DNA from: a virus
IMG/VR virus record: IMGVR_UViG_3300050122_000023
Coordinates: 1 to 43,861 of that record
DNA: 43,861 nucleotides
Direction: 5' to 3' (one strand)
Below, in pieces: positions 21,083 through 30,139 of this stretch; position 1 is the first letter of the stretch, and every line of letters begins with the position of its first letter. The notes under the pieces are model-generated. The model was not told the DNA's origin and ran no database searches. It saw only the letters and a program-made list of their open reading frames with translations. The translations under genes were made by a program, and so were the position numbers.

Positions 21083-22281
21083 TACAGCACCGTGAAGGTG
21101 ATAAGCGTCGCATTGCTGATAGGAGCTTGGTTGTAATTCAATTGAATATCAGCCGTGACGGCGGCTCCTGAGTTCAGCTTGATAGTCATCGCCGTGATTT
21201 CAAATGTTCCGTATTGAGGAGTTCCGACCAGCAAAGCCAACGGAATCAATGCGAAATAACTGATGTTGGCCCCGATCGGCAATCCATTCAAATAAGCAGC
21301 CAAAGCCGTTTGAATCAAAGCCTCAGTAGTTGGTGACCAGCCATTCAGTGGATTGATCGTGATCGCGGCACTGATCGAAGCATTAGTGGGAGTTTGAAAA
21401 TTGATCAAGCGAGTCGAGCCAGCGGCATCAGTGAGCGTCGATGCAATATTATTGACGCCACCGGCATTCCAGGTTGGTATTCCTGGCGTGATCTTGGCGA
21501 AAATTGCCTGAGCGATCGACAATGCCAAGCCATTTTCGACAATGAAATCCAGGTTGTTCGGCGGCAACGTTCCACCAATGAGGGTCATGTTGACTGACGT
21601 GTTATTCTCATATCCTTTGACACGAGTCACGCCGGACACTTGCTCGATAGCTGCGACGATGCCTTCGAAGATCGTCAGCGATGGCAATGCTACCGAATTG
21701 GACTGGCGTATGCGCAAAGCGGCATCAGTTTCTACAGGCGAGCCGACACTGGCATCTGCTGTGCTGATGATGTTAGTCCAGCCATATGTCGGAGTATTGA
21801 TTTCATTGATCGTTCCGGCCGGAGCGGCAATCGCACCTTGGGATTGAGCCGTGACCGTAGTCAACAATGTTCCTGAAGCTGGAATCGTAATCGGTGTCGG
21901 GAGTAGCCAAACGTTATTATTCTCATCTGTGGCTTGACCGCCGGTGATCGTACTGGTCGGTATCCCTTGAATCATGACGGGAGCCGTAGAGAACGACGGC
22001 ACGAGTCGTGACAAACCGTTGATCTGCACGTTATTTGACAGGCCAGCGCCTTGCGCTGTCGATGGACTGAATGAGTTGTATACAGCAATAGCCGCTGAAT
22101 TGGCGTCGCTGATCGCTTGAGCAAATACGGCCAACAATTGACCATCCTGGCTGTCTGGATCTATGTATACGTCAGCGCCGAAGATGGCTTGATATTGCGC
22201 GGTCAAATACGCCAGGATTTGAGCGTATGTCGGTGCACTGATGCCCGTAGCCGAAATGATCGGAGCGGTAGATGAAGCCAT
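21082..22281 (-). CDS. Baseplate J-like protein (gp47-like wedge)
   Basis: The protein has 399 residues. The N-terminal motif YAQILAYLTAQYQAIFGADV, IDPDSQDGQLLAVFAQAISD and ETDAALRIRQSNSVAL are the typical landmarks of baseplate J/gp47 proteins, which build the wedge ring of the contractile baseplate. It is coupled on both sides by one-base overlaps. Confidence 0.92.
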   Translation of the reverse strand: MASSTAPIISATGISAPTYAQILAYLTAQYQAIFGADVYIDPDSQDGQLLAVFAQAISDANSAAIAVYNSFSPSTAQGAGLSNNVQINGLSRLVPSFSTAPVMIQGIPTSTITGGQATDENNNVWLLPTPITIPASGTLLTTVTAQSQGAIAAPAGTINEINTPTYGWTNIISTADASVGSPVETDAALRIRQSNSVALPSLTIFEGIVAAIEQVSGVTRVKGYENNTSVNMTLIGGTLPPNNLDFIVENGLALSIAQAIFAKITPGIPTWNAGGVNNIASTLTDAAGSTRLINFQTPTNASISAAITINPLNGWSPTTEALIQTALAAYLNGLPIGANISYFALIPLALLVGTPQYGTFEITAMTIKLNSGAAVTADIQLNYNQAPISNATLITFTVL

Positions 22282-22631
22282 TAAGTCACCGGATTCAATG
22301 TGGCGGAGAAGGAAGCATTGCCGTACAGCGTTGATACGGTGCCTGATACGTTGAAGGCTCGATTACTGCCCGTGTACGTGCTGGTATAAGTCAAGATGGC
22401 GGTCACAGCGATCGTTCCCAAGATTCGTTGCTTGATATAAGCATCGGGATTCGAGCTGCGACCCAGAATCGATTGACTCCACGGCGTACCTTCAGTTTGA
22501 TCCAAGAACCATTCGCCCATCCACAACTTGAGTCGCGTGCTGATCGCTTGGCCGACACAAGCCGGTGAGTTGATAAGAAACGGCACACCGACGGTGTAAT
22601 CGCCGTTCGAATCTAGGGGACGATATTGCAT
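22281..22631 (-). CDS. Baseplate wedge/sheath-initiator protein (gp25/gp46-like)
   Basis: I used the ATG at 22631 (GGGAAG upstream) instead of 22646. The 116-residue protein has VGQAISTRLKLWMGEWFLDQ and a beta-rich C-terminus, resembling small gp25/gpW or Mu gp46-like baseplate proteins. Gene order (spike, this protein, gpJ) supports that assignment. Confidence 0.7.
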   Translation of the reverse strand: MQYRPLDSNGDYTVGVPFLINSPACVGQAISTRLKLWMGEWFLDQTEGTPWSQSILGRSSNPDAYIKQRILGTIAVTAILTYTSTYTGSNRAFNVSGTVSTLYGNASFSATLNPVT

Positions 22632-22632
22632 A

Positions 22633-23346
22633 TCAGCTTCCCACAACCGGCTTGCCCGAAGTACCCGTGCCTGTCGTCACTCCGGATGTGGTGTGAGTCG
22701 TCAAGCTCGTACCGACGCTGTTCTTTACGTCGGCTCCGGTGATGATGGCTGGTGAGACGACATTGCCATTGGAATCAATCGTCACTTTATTCATTGTGAT
22801 TCCGCCGGGGGCTATCATTGCGATCGAATGAGCCGTCGGATTCATTTTGATTGAGCAATTACCGTCATCACTCATCAAAGATACATTCGACAGATCAACA
22901 GCGAACGACTCGGGTAATGACTTAACTCCGACCAGCACGAAGCCGTCAGACAAGCTGTGCATTCGTAAGTCCGGGGGATCACGACCTGGGTTAGGACCGG
23001 ATGCTGCGCCTTGTTGCCACCAAGCATCGATGCATCGAGAAGCAAAAATGACGAGACATTCGTCGTCCTTCGCAATTGGAAAGGTCAGTGTAGCACCGCC
23101 GCCTCCCATCCATAGCACGGGACAATCGAGTAGCACGGGCATTTGTAAGCTCGAGAACGTGCCCATCTGCGTCAATGCTTGACCGTTGACAGTAGGCTGT
23201 ACGTCGGCAATCATCGGACCTAATCCCGACACTGACGGAAATGCTTTGACGATCGCCGGTAAAGCCCCCCATTGCCGTGACTGCCAATACTGCATTGCCA
23301 GCCGCATTGATTCGGCTGGGTCTGGGTATCGTTCTCGTTGATCCAT
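22633..23346 (-). CDS. Baseplate spike protein with Gp138-type N-terminal domain
   Basis: The start is at 23346 (MDQRERYPDP); the longer frame upstream is an antisense-type artefact overlapping the hub gene. In the 237-residue product, LDCPVLWMGGGGATLTFPIA and DDECLVIFASRCIDAWW are typical of the OB-type N-terminal domain of phage Gp138-like puncturing proteins. The C-terminal part (Asn/Gly/Thr-rich, TTHTTSGVTTGTGTSGKP) forms the beta-helix tip. It pierces the outer membrane on contraction. Confidence 0.85.
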   Translation of the reverse strand: MDQRERYPDPAESMRLAMQYWQSRQWGALPAIVKAFPSVSGLGPMIADVQPTVNGQALTQMGTFSSLQMPVLLDCPVLWMGGGGATLTFPIAKDDECLVIFASRCIDAWWQQGAASGPNPGRDPPDLRMHSLSDGFVLVGVKSLPESFAVDLSNVSLMSDDGNCSIKMNPTAHSIAMIAPGGITMNKVTIDSNGNVVSPAIITGADVKNSVGTSLTTHTTSGVTTGTGTSGKPVVGS

Positions 23347-23347
23347 C

Positions 23348-24346
23348 TTAAGTTCCGCCGTATCGAGCGATGGGCACGGGCCCGATTTTGAACAAGGCAT
23401 TGATCGCGTCAGCCGAGGGCACCGTGGCATCGATCGCCAAACACACCAGATCTGAATACCAGTCTTGACCGCGAGTATCACCGACGTGGTTCGCTACCAT
23501 CACGTAATACAGGCCTTGCTGATTCGTGACAGTCGATGTAGCCAAGAGAGGATTCGTAGCTTGTGACGGTAGATCAAGGCCGAGGCGAAACTGATTAATT
23601 TGAGAATCGAGCTGGATCAATTGCCCAATTTTAATATTCGGGTTAAGTAATGTCTTGATATTAATGCCAGCCTGAGTTTGCTCAGGGACACCCAACAGGC
23701 CAGTCGCCACTGAAATGAGCGGAACCGCTCCGCCCGCAATGTACGAGGTGTAGGGTATAAGGGTGAAAGCGCCATCTTGAATACTCCACTTACAGCTATT
23801 CGCCCAAGCAAAATCGCGTGCTTCATCTCGAGCCATGCCGTATAGCACTTTGCCTCGAACCAGATTGTTCGGAGGCAAATTGGGCATGTAGCCCATGGTG
23901 ATTTTTTGATTGATGCCTTGAGCGGCTAATGCAGATTGAATCTGCTGAGCGATCTGACCCTGGTTATTTCCACCTGGAATCGATACGAAAATGGGTGCGA
24001 AGTTGTATGCCTCATCGCCGTCAGCCGCCGTGATGTCAACATAAGAGTCTTTTTGATTGATTCGGCCCTGACGAAATTGCTTGATCGTGCCGCGAAACAA
24101 GACACCGACGTTCCCTGTTTCACCGGGAAATTGATAGCCAGCCGACAACATTACTTGTGTGAATTCAGTTCCAGAGATCAGCTTGGCTGTTTTATCCGAC
24201 AGGTTGAACACGCGAGCGTCGAGCGAATTGGGAGTTTGAAAATCACCGCGTTTCACCGAAAACACAACTCGAAAATCGCCGAAGTCGAAACCATTTCCGG
24301 TGGCATCGGCAACGATCAAAGTGAGTTTGCGAAGATATTGTTTCAT
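23348..24346 (-). CDS. Baseplate hub protein (gp27/gp44-like)
   Basis: The protein has 332 residues. The N-terminal strand region (DFRVVFSVKRGDFQTPNSLD, ARVFNLSDKTAKLI) and later segments (VLFRGTIKQFRQGR, DYSVDIT-like TAADGD) are the pattern of the phage hub family (Mu gp44/P2 gpD/T4 gp27 fold). It connects the tube to the spike. It is directly upstream of the spike gene, with the plug gene before it. Confidence 0.8.
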   Translation of the reverse strand: MKQYLRKLTLIVADATGNGFDFGDFRVVFSVKRGDFQTPNSLDARVFNLSDKTAKLISGTEFTQVMLSAGYQFPGETGNVGVLFRGTIKQFRQGRINQKDSYVDITAADGDEAYNFAPIFVSIPGGNNQGQIAQQIQSALAAQGINQKITMGYMPNLPPNNLVRGKVLYGMARDEARDFAWANSCKWSIQDGAFTLIPYTSYIAGGAVPLISVATGLLGVPEQTQAGINIKTLLNPNIKIGQLIQLDSQINQFRLGLDLPSQATNPLLATSTVTNQQGLYYVMVANHVGDTRGQDWYSDLVCLAIDATVPSADAINALFKIGPVPIARYGGT

Positions 24347-24660
24347 GGATTCGTCACGTAGTATACGTTTCCGTCAGTTCCAAGATTTTCGTACGTTGGC
24401 ACTTCATCGGGGTCGGTCGTTGTTTGAACCCACAACGCCCCAACAAATCCGAGATATGCATATTGATCCAGCAGATTGACGCCAGTCACCAGCGGTATGC
24501 CTTGAAGTATCGGATTGTTATTGGCATCTCCGATATCCAAAATCCAGCCGCCCATCAACGTATTTCGATATTGCATCGTCAACGTATAGGTCACGCCACT
24601 TAAAACGATCGTGAATTTCTGAGGTGCGGCTTGAAGCGGGACCTTGTAAAAGCTAGCCAT
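24343..24660 (-). CDS. Baseplate plug protein (Pam3 gp18-like, DUF6983)
   Basis: The 105-residue protein shows VPLQAAPQKFTIVLSGVTYT, WILDIGD and GIPLVTGVNLLDQY, a strongly conserved pattern of the small plug protein described in simple contractile tails (cyanophage Pam3). It closes the tail lumen above the spike. Genes on both sides overlap it by one to four bases. Confidence 0.85.
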   Translation of the reverse strand: MASFYKVPLQAAPQKFTIVLSGVTYTLTMQYRNTLMGGWILDIGDANNNPILQGIPLVTGVNLLDQYAYLGFVGALWVQTTTDPDEVPTYENLGTDGNVYYVTNP

Positions 24661-25397
24661 CAGTTCAAGATCTCATCGGGCGTAAATATACCGGCCGCTT
24701 CATCGCTACCCGGCGGCCAACCATTCGGCGGTGCTGAGCCGCCAGGAGCTGGGGTAGCACCCGATTGCAAATTCTGGGGACCCAAATTCGTTGTTTCAGC
24801 CGTGTTAGCTGGCGTCGCTTGATTCGCCGTCGGTGGCAAAACCGCCGATTGCGTGTTGACGATGATGATCTGTTTCATCGTCGCCGTGACCATCAACGCT
24901 TGAGATGTCTTTTGATCACGAGTCAGTGAGATCGAAAGCAACATCATGTTGGTGTATTGACGAATCGACGTAATCACCGTGAACGGCAGCAGTGATTGCT
25001 GCAAAGCCAGAAGCTGTGAATAGACGCCGGATACATAATCGGACACCGACATACTTCCGCCAGAAATCGTCGGGCTCGAATCAGAACCGATCTGTGAACT
25101 ACCGCTGGAGAACAACGACGATACTGTGTTGATCAGGCTTGAGCTGTTCGCATTCGACCAGCCACAGCGCATGATCAGGTTGGCGGGCTTTACAAAGGAG
25201 TGATCGCCAATGTTTGCGCCCGCTTCGACCGGTAGATCAGTGACTTCGAGTGTATCAGTGGCTTGCTCTTCAATCGTGGCATCGATCGTGATCGGTGAGC
25301 CGGTGGCTGGAACGAACTGTCCTTGAGGAACAAGCGTCAGCACGTTGCTGTAGGCGGCGAATGCTGCTCCACCCAATTCCGTGAGTACGGCGCTCAT
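24660..25397 (-). CDS. Dit-like tail protein
   Basis: The 245-residue product has a beta-type N-terminal domain with TLEVTDLPVEAGANIGDHSF and VKPANLIMRCGWSN, the pattern of Dit-like proteins of contractile phages. A Ser-rich linker and a Pro/Ala-rich C-terminal tail follow. It forms the ring between tube end and hub. It overlaps the tape measure gene by four bases. Confidence 0.75.
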   Translation of the reverse strand: MSAVLTELGGAAFAAYSNVLTLVPQGQFVPATGSPITIDATIEEQATDTLEVTDLPVEAGANIGDHSFVKPANLIMRCGWSNANSSSLINTVSSLFSSGSSQIGSDSSPTISGGSMSVSDYVSGVYSQLLALQQSLLPFTVITSIRQYTNMMLLSISLTRDQKTSQALMVTATMKQIIIVNTQSAVLPPTANQATPANTAETTNLGPQNLQSGATPAPGGSAPPNGWPPGSDEAAGIFTPDEILN

Positions 25398-26908
25398 CGG
25401 CTGTCCGGTGAGAATTCACGGATGATTTCAGCATTCACACGCGATTGCTCAAGCGCCACAGCGCGAGCGATCGTTGCAGGATCTGAATGCAGCGCACCTT
25501 GAATGATGATCTTCGTTTCTTGCTGAAACGTCTTGCCCTTGGCCCGATCAGCATCCAGCGCATCGTGACTCAGAAAGGCCGGAACCGCATTCGTATTGTG
25601 TAAACGAGAATACAGTTTCTGAAGATTCATGTCATCAATTCGATTGTTTATGAGATCACCAACATCAGCGGCCTTTCCGCCAAGCCATGAACCGCCTTGA
25701 GCCAGCCAGTTGTTCGGAAAGTAGTGATCAAACAATGCTCCTAGTCCAACACCGATAGCCGTCGCGGCAGAAAGACCCCACGCCAATCCGGCAGCGGCCC
25801 AAACACCTTCACCTTCGGATGCAGTAGCTGCAACGGACAATGACTTACCGAAAGCCTTAGCTAAAGCCACGCCCAGACCGGTGATGCCAGTGACGATTCC
25901 AGTAGCTCCCATCAACTTCAGAGCTGCCGCAGCCGCTAATATTTTCGTACTCCAGCCGTCGGTCGCTTTGTCAAGTTTTATGAATTCATCTAACAGCCAA
26001 TCCATAGCCGGACGAACAATGCCGTAGACCGTTTGCACTTCTCCGAACGTTTCATGAATACGTTGACGAATCAGTGGCCCATTGGCATTGAGCCAATCGA
26101 GCAAATGATTGAACTCTTGAAACAAGTACTTGAGGGCCGAAACGATGTCCTTCGTAATGGCTGGGCCATTGGCACTCAAAAATTTCGAAATTGAGCCGAG
26201 ACTTAGACCCAGCTGTGATTGCAAAGGACCTTGAAGACTCAACAACAAGCCTAAGACCTGCATCTTCAGGTCCTCGAGCTGTATCATGAAGCGATGCGCG
26301 GCCTTCGTAACCGAATCCCAACCGTGGACTTGCTTCTGTTGACGAGAAAGTTCTTCTTGATATCCCGGAGTGCTGATCGCGAGCATCGTTCGTTCAGAGA
26401 TACCGAGCTGCCCAGCGATTTGAGAGGCCAGATACGTTTGACCGTTGGCGCGCTGTGACTGAAACAGCTTACCTAGCGAGCCCATCAAATCGACGCCGGA
26501 TTTCAAATGACCATTGGCATCACGAGCCGATTCACCTACGCCGTGCAACCAACCTTCTAGGAAATTCTCGCCGCCCGGATTATTGCGCAGAAATGATGAG
26601 AGAGCTTCAACTGATCCTTGCGCTTCATCGATCGATGCACCGAAATTTCGAGCAGCCAAATCGAACGCTTTCAATCCTGACGCTGAACTGTTCGTACGCT
26701 GAGCGGCGAAATACAGCGCTTCGAGGTTCGATGCGAATTTAGCGACGCCAACGGCCACGGCCAATGCGGTTGCTTCAATGACCGTGCCCAGCTTAAACAC
26801 GGCTTTAGTGGCCGACGTGACTCCGCCCGTGAACTTCTTCATCGCTGATTCGTCGAGCTTGAAGCCCAACGCCACCAGAAATTCTCGAATGACCGTACTC
26901 TCAGCCAT
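25394..26908 (-). CDS. Tape measure protein
   Basis: This 504-residue mostly helical protein lies between the tail chaperone and the Dit-like gene, with a central hydrophobic stretch (LKLMGATGIVTGITGLGVAL and following). These are the features and the position of a tape measure. Its length sets the tail length; 504 residues is short and would predict a short contractile tail, on the usual 1.5 angstrom per residue in the order of 75 nm. The N-terminal part (FLVALGFKLDESAMKKF) resembles known tail tape measures. Confidence 0.85.
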   Translation of the reverse strand: MAESTVIREFLVALGFKLDESAMKKFTGGVTSATKAVFKLGTVIEATALAVAVGVAKFASNLEALYFAAQRTNSSASGLKAFDLAARNFGASIDEAQGSVEALSSFLRNNPGGENFLEGWLHGVGESARDANGHLKSGVDLMGSLGKLFQSQRANGQTYLASQIAGQLGISERTMLAISTPGYQEELSRQQKQVHGWDSVTKAAHRFMIQLEDLKMQVLGLLLSLQGPLQSQLGLSLGSISKFLSANGPAITKDIVSALKYLFQEFNHLLDWLNANGPLIRQRIHETFGEVQTVYGIVRPAMDWLLDEFIKLDKATDGWSTKILAAAAALKLMGATGIVTGITGLGVALAKAFGKSLSVAATASEGEGVWAAAGLAWGLSAATAIGVGLGALFDHYFPNNWLAQGGSWLGGKAADVGDLINNRIDDMNLQKLYSRLHNTNAVPAFLSHDALDADRAKGKTFQQETKIIIQGALHSDPATIARAVALEQSRVNAEIIREFSPDSR

Positions 26909-26910
26909 GA

Positions 26911-27138
26911 TTAGGGTCCCTTCGGCCTCAGAAGCTCGTCATTGTCGGCACGTACATCGATCGAATCATTCAGCAAAGCAATAAATGCTAAGTCCACGGT
27001 ACCGTCTATGAGCGACTCGGCTTTCAATAATCCAGCATGAACTGGCTTTAACAACCAATCTTCACCGCCGGGAAGCTCAAAGAACGTTACGCCGAGGTCT
27101 CGGGTTCCTTGGCGCTTGTAAGAAACCCGGCTATAAAA
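26911..27138 (-). CDS. Frameshift extension of the tail assembly chaperone
   Basis: Between the chaperone stop (27087) and the tape measure start lies a coding-like frame with no ATG, GTG or TTG start in its first part. It reads YKRQGTRDLGVTFFELPGG, then EDWLLKPVHAGLLKAESLID and GTVDLAFIALLNDSIDV, ending PKGP at TAA 26911-26913. It is in the -1 frame relative to the chaperone and overlaps its end. The run TTTT (27138-27135) could allow a -1 slip, giving a fusion of about 211 residues. Many tailed phages make a longer second chaperone this way just before the tape measure. An independent TTG start at 27054 is the alternative, but would lose conserved-looking residues. Confidence 0.65.
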   Translation of the reverse strand, partial: FYSRVSYKRQGTRDLGVTFFELPGGEDWLLKPVHAGLLKAESLIDGTVDLAFIALLNDSIDVRADNDELLRPKGP

Positions 27139-27545
27139 GTCGACAAGTTGTCCGCGATGACTCGCATTACTAAACGAATCATCAGTGAGATGTCGTTCAG
27201 GTCAGCCACCATCGACGATTTGCCTTGAGTCGTCCAGTACTGGATCCAATTGTCTCCGTACTTATATCGAATCACTGACAGACATGTGCTGAAGACATAT
27301 TCAGACGCTTCATCGCTCATCGCGGCCAGGCCATCGGCAAACGGCTGGAGCATCGGACCAAGAATATCAAGTTCATCGGTGAGGTCGGTTTTATTATCCT
27401 TTTTGTCTTGATTTTTCTTGACTTCCAGGAATACCGGAATGAGCGGAGGAATTAGTGGTGCGATTTTGCGCGACACATGAAACTGTTGTAAGGCGGTCAG
27501 CTTTTCGAATCGGAAAGACTTTCCATCAATTTCGAACTCTACCAT
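27087..27545 (-). CDS. Tail assembly chaperone
   Basis: The start at 27545 (MVEFEIDGKSFRFEKLTALQ) overlaps the tube gene stop, which decides it over 27581. The 152-residue protein has the usual features: a short beta hairpin, a helical body (LQPFADGLAAMSDEASEYVF) and an acidic Lys/Asp-rich loop. It sits between tube and tape measure, where chaperones that coat the tape measure are encoded. Confidence 0.75.
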   Translation of the reverse strand: MVEFEIDGKSFRFEKLTALQQFHVSRKIAPLIPPLIPVFLEVKKNQDKKDNKTDLTDELDILGPMLQPFADGLAAMSDEASEYVFSTCLSVIRYKYGDNWIQYWTTQGKSSMVADLNDISLMIRLVMRVIADNLSTFIAGFLTSAKEPETSA

Positions 27546-27988
27546 TAGTAAACTCCAAGTACCGTATCGATATGACCGCAATCGAATGCCCAGTCAATCA
27601 TGTTGGCCGTTTTGCCGTATGCCAAATTTGGCTTCTTCTTGAAAGCACATTTTGTAGCGGTGGTGATGTCGCCTGATTGCGTTTCTCGAACGATGATCAC
27701 ATTTTGACCCCACAGCGAAGAGCTGATTTGCTGCGCATCGTACATCGTTTGAAGAATCGCATTCGTCGGTGACGTTTTCAAACAATGAATCGTGATCACT
27801 CCGGACTTATCGGCGTGCAACGAATGCATTGGAGTACCGTCGGCTCCGATCGTCATGGTGTTTTTGTCACCAGCCATATCGATCGTAATGCCCTCATCGG
27901 CAATGGCTCCGCCGTAACCCAGATTGGCTGCGCCAGTGGGGCCCGCCAGCGATGACGAAACATCTTTGAAACTATAAGTATTAGCCAT
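27545..27988 (-). CDS. Tail tube protein, DUF3277
   Basis: In this 147-residue protein, MANTYSFKDVSSSLAGPTGA, EGITIDMAGDKNTMTIGADG and MHSLHADKSGVITIHCLKTS are the hallmark segments of DUF3277, the tube protein of Mu/Bcep-type contractile tails. It directly follows the sheath gene in transcription order. Confidence 0.92.
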   Translation of the reverse strand: MANTYSFKDVSSSLAGPTGAANLGYGGAIADEGITIDMAGDKNTMTIGADGTPMHSLHADKSGVITIHCLKTSPTNAILQTMYDAQQISSSLWGQNVIIVRETQSGDITTATKCAFKKKPNLAYGKTANMIDWAFDCGHIDTVLGVY

Positions 27989-27998
27989 CGAAGGGCTC

Positions 27999-29489
27999 CT
28001 ATGAATTTACGGACAGAACAAGGGAAGCAGAGTGTATAGCTCCGGCCAATTTGATCAGTGCCTGCATGACCGGCGCTTGACGAGCTGCCCGAGCCGCTTG
28101 GCTTTGAGTCGCCACGGGAGGAGCGTAGATGTAATATCCCTTGCTCAGTGTCTGACCAGTGACTACAGCTCCGATCGGCGGACCTTGCCATACGCCGGGA
28201 GCGACGAGTCCATTGGTCACCGATTGCTCTAACTGGCCGGTGACAACATTGACTAGCGTAGTAACGCCAGCGTCGGTTTGGGGAATTTTCGTTCCGACCG
28301 TATACAAGGCATTGTAGATTGCCGTTTGAATGGCATTCTGTAGCCAATCGGTGCCATGTACGATGTCGAAGAACGTACCGTTCGCCATGGTGCCTTGTTG
28401 TAAGATTGCCGTGTTGTTGTTGTAGTTCACAAACACATTGCAATTCTTGGCCGTCAATGCCGCTGCCTGCGTCTCAGTCAGCGTTTCAGCCGCAACACCG
28501 GCTTCTTGCTTGAACTTCAACGTGTACAGCGTACTGGATCCGTTGAAATTGACGGTGAACGCATCACCGAAGATAGCCGCTTGAGCGTAAGGCGTCGAGC
28601 TTGAGTATTGAGCGAAGGTGCGCAGATATCCCAGAGCTTGAAGCTGACTGGCAATATCGGTATTCAAAGACGGATTCAATGCCGCACCTTCTTGCGTGCA
28701 TACGCCGAATATGCGAGAAACCGTCAAGCCTTGAATCAATCCAGCGACGGCGACGTAATCCGAGTCCTGCGGCTGAACCGAAGCCGCGAACATTACTCCA
28801 TACCAGGCGTTGCTCATTGCAGCCAGCAAAGTCACGCAAACTAGCGGGGTTTCGGCAGCGATGCCGACGACGTTGTAAGTGCCGCTGACCGACGAGTTCA
28901 AATTCGTGATCAGTGAGATGTCGACACCCGAGCCAGCCGATGCCACTACCGATGAGCTGATTCCAGTCGTAGTGCTGGTGATTTGGAAATAACTGTAAGT
29001 CGGATTCCAAATCACGTTGGCTGATCCAACTAGCGCCGCTTGAATTACTGCGGCTACCGCCGTCAAGCTGGTGCAAGCCGTGAAATTCAAACCGGTCAAA
29101 TTGTATGCCGTACCGTTGATCAACAAATTCAATCCGCCAGTGCTGATCGAATTGAAGTTTGAAATCGATTGCTGAGCCGCGCTGAGCGGGGCCCCGATCA
29201 ATGTGCCCGGCGTAGCCGTACGAGCCCAAGCGCCGATGTACAAACTTTGAAGCTGCGGATTCTGACCGAAAGCGATTGCCGCAGCCAGATATTCAGGAGC
29301 GTTGTTTGGGTAATCACCGGCAACAGCAGCTAGTGAGGTATACATGCGATATCGAGAATTCGTATCGATGACGCCTGAATCGCCGAGAATGAGCAGACTG
29401 CCGAAGTTGCGCTGTTGGGCGGCAGTCGGCTGCAATAGGACGGAAACGTTAACAACGTCCCCGACTGAAAGACCCAGATTGATGGTCAT
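27999..29489 (-). CDS. Tail sheath protein, DUF3383
   Basis: I placed the start at 29489 (MTINLGLSVGDVVNVSVLLQ), because the longer frame runs into the neck gene. The 496-residue product shows DUF3383 features: GSLLILGDSGVIDTNSRYRM, YLAAAIAFGQNPQLQSLYIG and a C-terminal YYIYAPPVATQSQAARAARQ. It is the contractile sheath that drives the tube into the cell. Confidence 0.92.
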   Translation of the reverse strand: MTINLGLSVGDVVNVSVLLQPTAAQQRNFGSLLILGDSGVIDTNSRYRMYTSLAAVAGDYPNNAPEYLAAAIAFGQNPQLQSLYIGAWARTATPGTLIGAPLSAAQQSISNFNSISTGGLNLLINGTAYNLTGLNFTACTSLTAVAAVIQAALVGSANVIWNPTYSYFQITSTTTGISSSVVASAGSGVDISLITNLNSSVSGTYNVVGIAAETPLVCVTLLAAMSNAWYGVMFAASVQPQDSDYVAVAGLIQGLTVSRIFGVCTQEGAALNPSLNTDIASQLQALGYLRTFAQYSSSTPYAQAAIFGDAFTVNFNGSSTLYTLKFKQEAGVAAETLTETQAAALTAKNCNVFVNYNNNTAILQQGTMANGTFFDIVHGTDWLQNAIQTAIYNALYTVGTKIPQTDAGVTTLVNVVTGQLEQSVTNGLVAPGVWQGPPIGAVVTGQTLSKGYYIYAPPVATQSQAARAARQAPVMQALIKLAGAIHSASLVLSVNS

Positions 29490-29493
29490 AAAA

Positions 29494-30093
29494 TTAAGGC
29501 TCCACAATTGAACCGGGAGGAACGATGATCGTGTCATTCACCACGGTGTCATCGCGTAAATTTACTTCTGCGATTAGGATGTTCTGCACATCGAAGATCA
29601 TTTCGACTTTTCGACGAAAGGACAACGAAATATCTTGACGCTTGATCCATTGCTGACTGAGCAGTTCAGGAGTTGGGCGTATCGGACCACAAGATACATA
29701 TCGAATGGCATACGGCAGCAACGCCTCGGTATTTTGCGGGACGTTCAATCCGGCTCGAAGTAATCGAGCGTACTGCTGAGCATTCGGACCGTAGAATGAG
29801 GCCAATAACTCGATGGATTCATGGTCCCAATAAAGTTCAGTGTTGCTCGGCTCATCGTAAATGAGCCAAGGTCCATCATCCTGATCGACTTCTAAAATTC
29901 CGATGGCACACCAGTTGATATGGGGCTCGGGTTGCTTTGGAACTTCAGGCTGCCATCGAGGTCGAACGAGGGTGCCGTCAAGGCCCGTAACTGAAGCGAC
30001 GAGCGACTGGAATACGGCATCGAGCGCAACATCATCGATCGGCAAAGGCGCTGCCGCGCTAAGCACGCCGCCGGTAGCTGAGGTATTGCTCAT
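29494..30093 (-). CDS. Neck/tail terminator protein (gp12-like)
   Basis: The 199-residue product includes VRPRWQPEVPKQPEPHINWC, AIGILEVDQDD and FYGPNAQQYARLLRAGLNVP, matching phage neck-terminator proteins that lie upstream of a DUF3383 sheath. It would cap the tail and join it to the head connector. Assignment is by pattern and position. Confidence 0.75.
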   Translation of the reverse strand: MSNTSATGGVLSAAAPLPIDDVALDAVFQSLVASVTGLDGTLVRPRWQPEVPKQPEPHINWCAIGILEVDQDDGPWLIYDEPSNTELYWDHESIELLASFYGPNAQQYARLLRAGLNVPQNTEALLPYAIRYVSCGPIRPTPELLSQQWIKRQDISLSFRRKVEMIFDVQNILIAEVNLRDDTVVNDTIIVPPGSIVEP

Positions 30094-30139
30094 TTAGGCC
30101 CCTAAAAACGAACGCATAAGCCAACCTTCAGCCGATCGG

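Noticed and set aside
22633-23481. The 45-residue upstream extension of the spike gene
   Set aside because: It overlaps the hub gene in another phase and reads like a shadow (Cys/Pro/Arg-rich); the ATG at 23346 gives the expected N-terminus.
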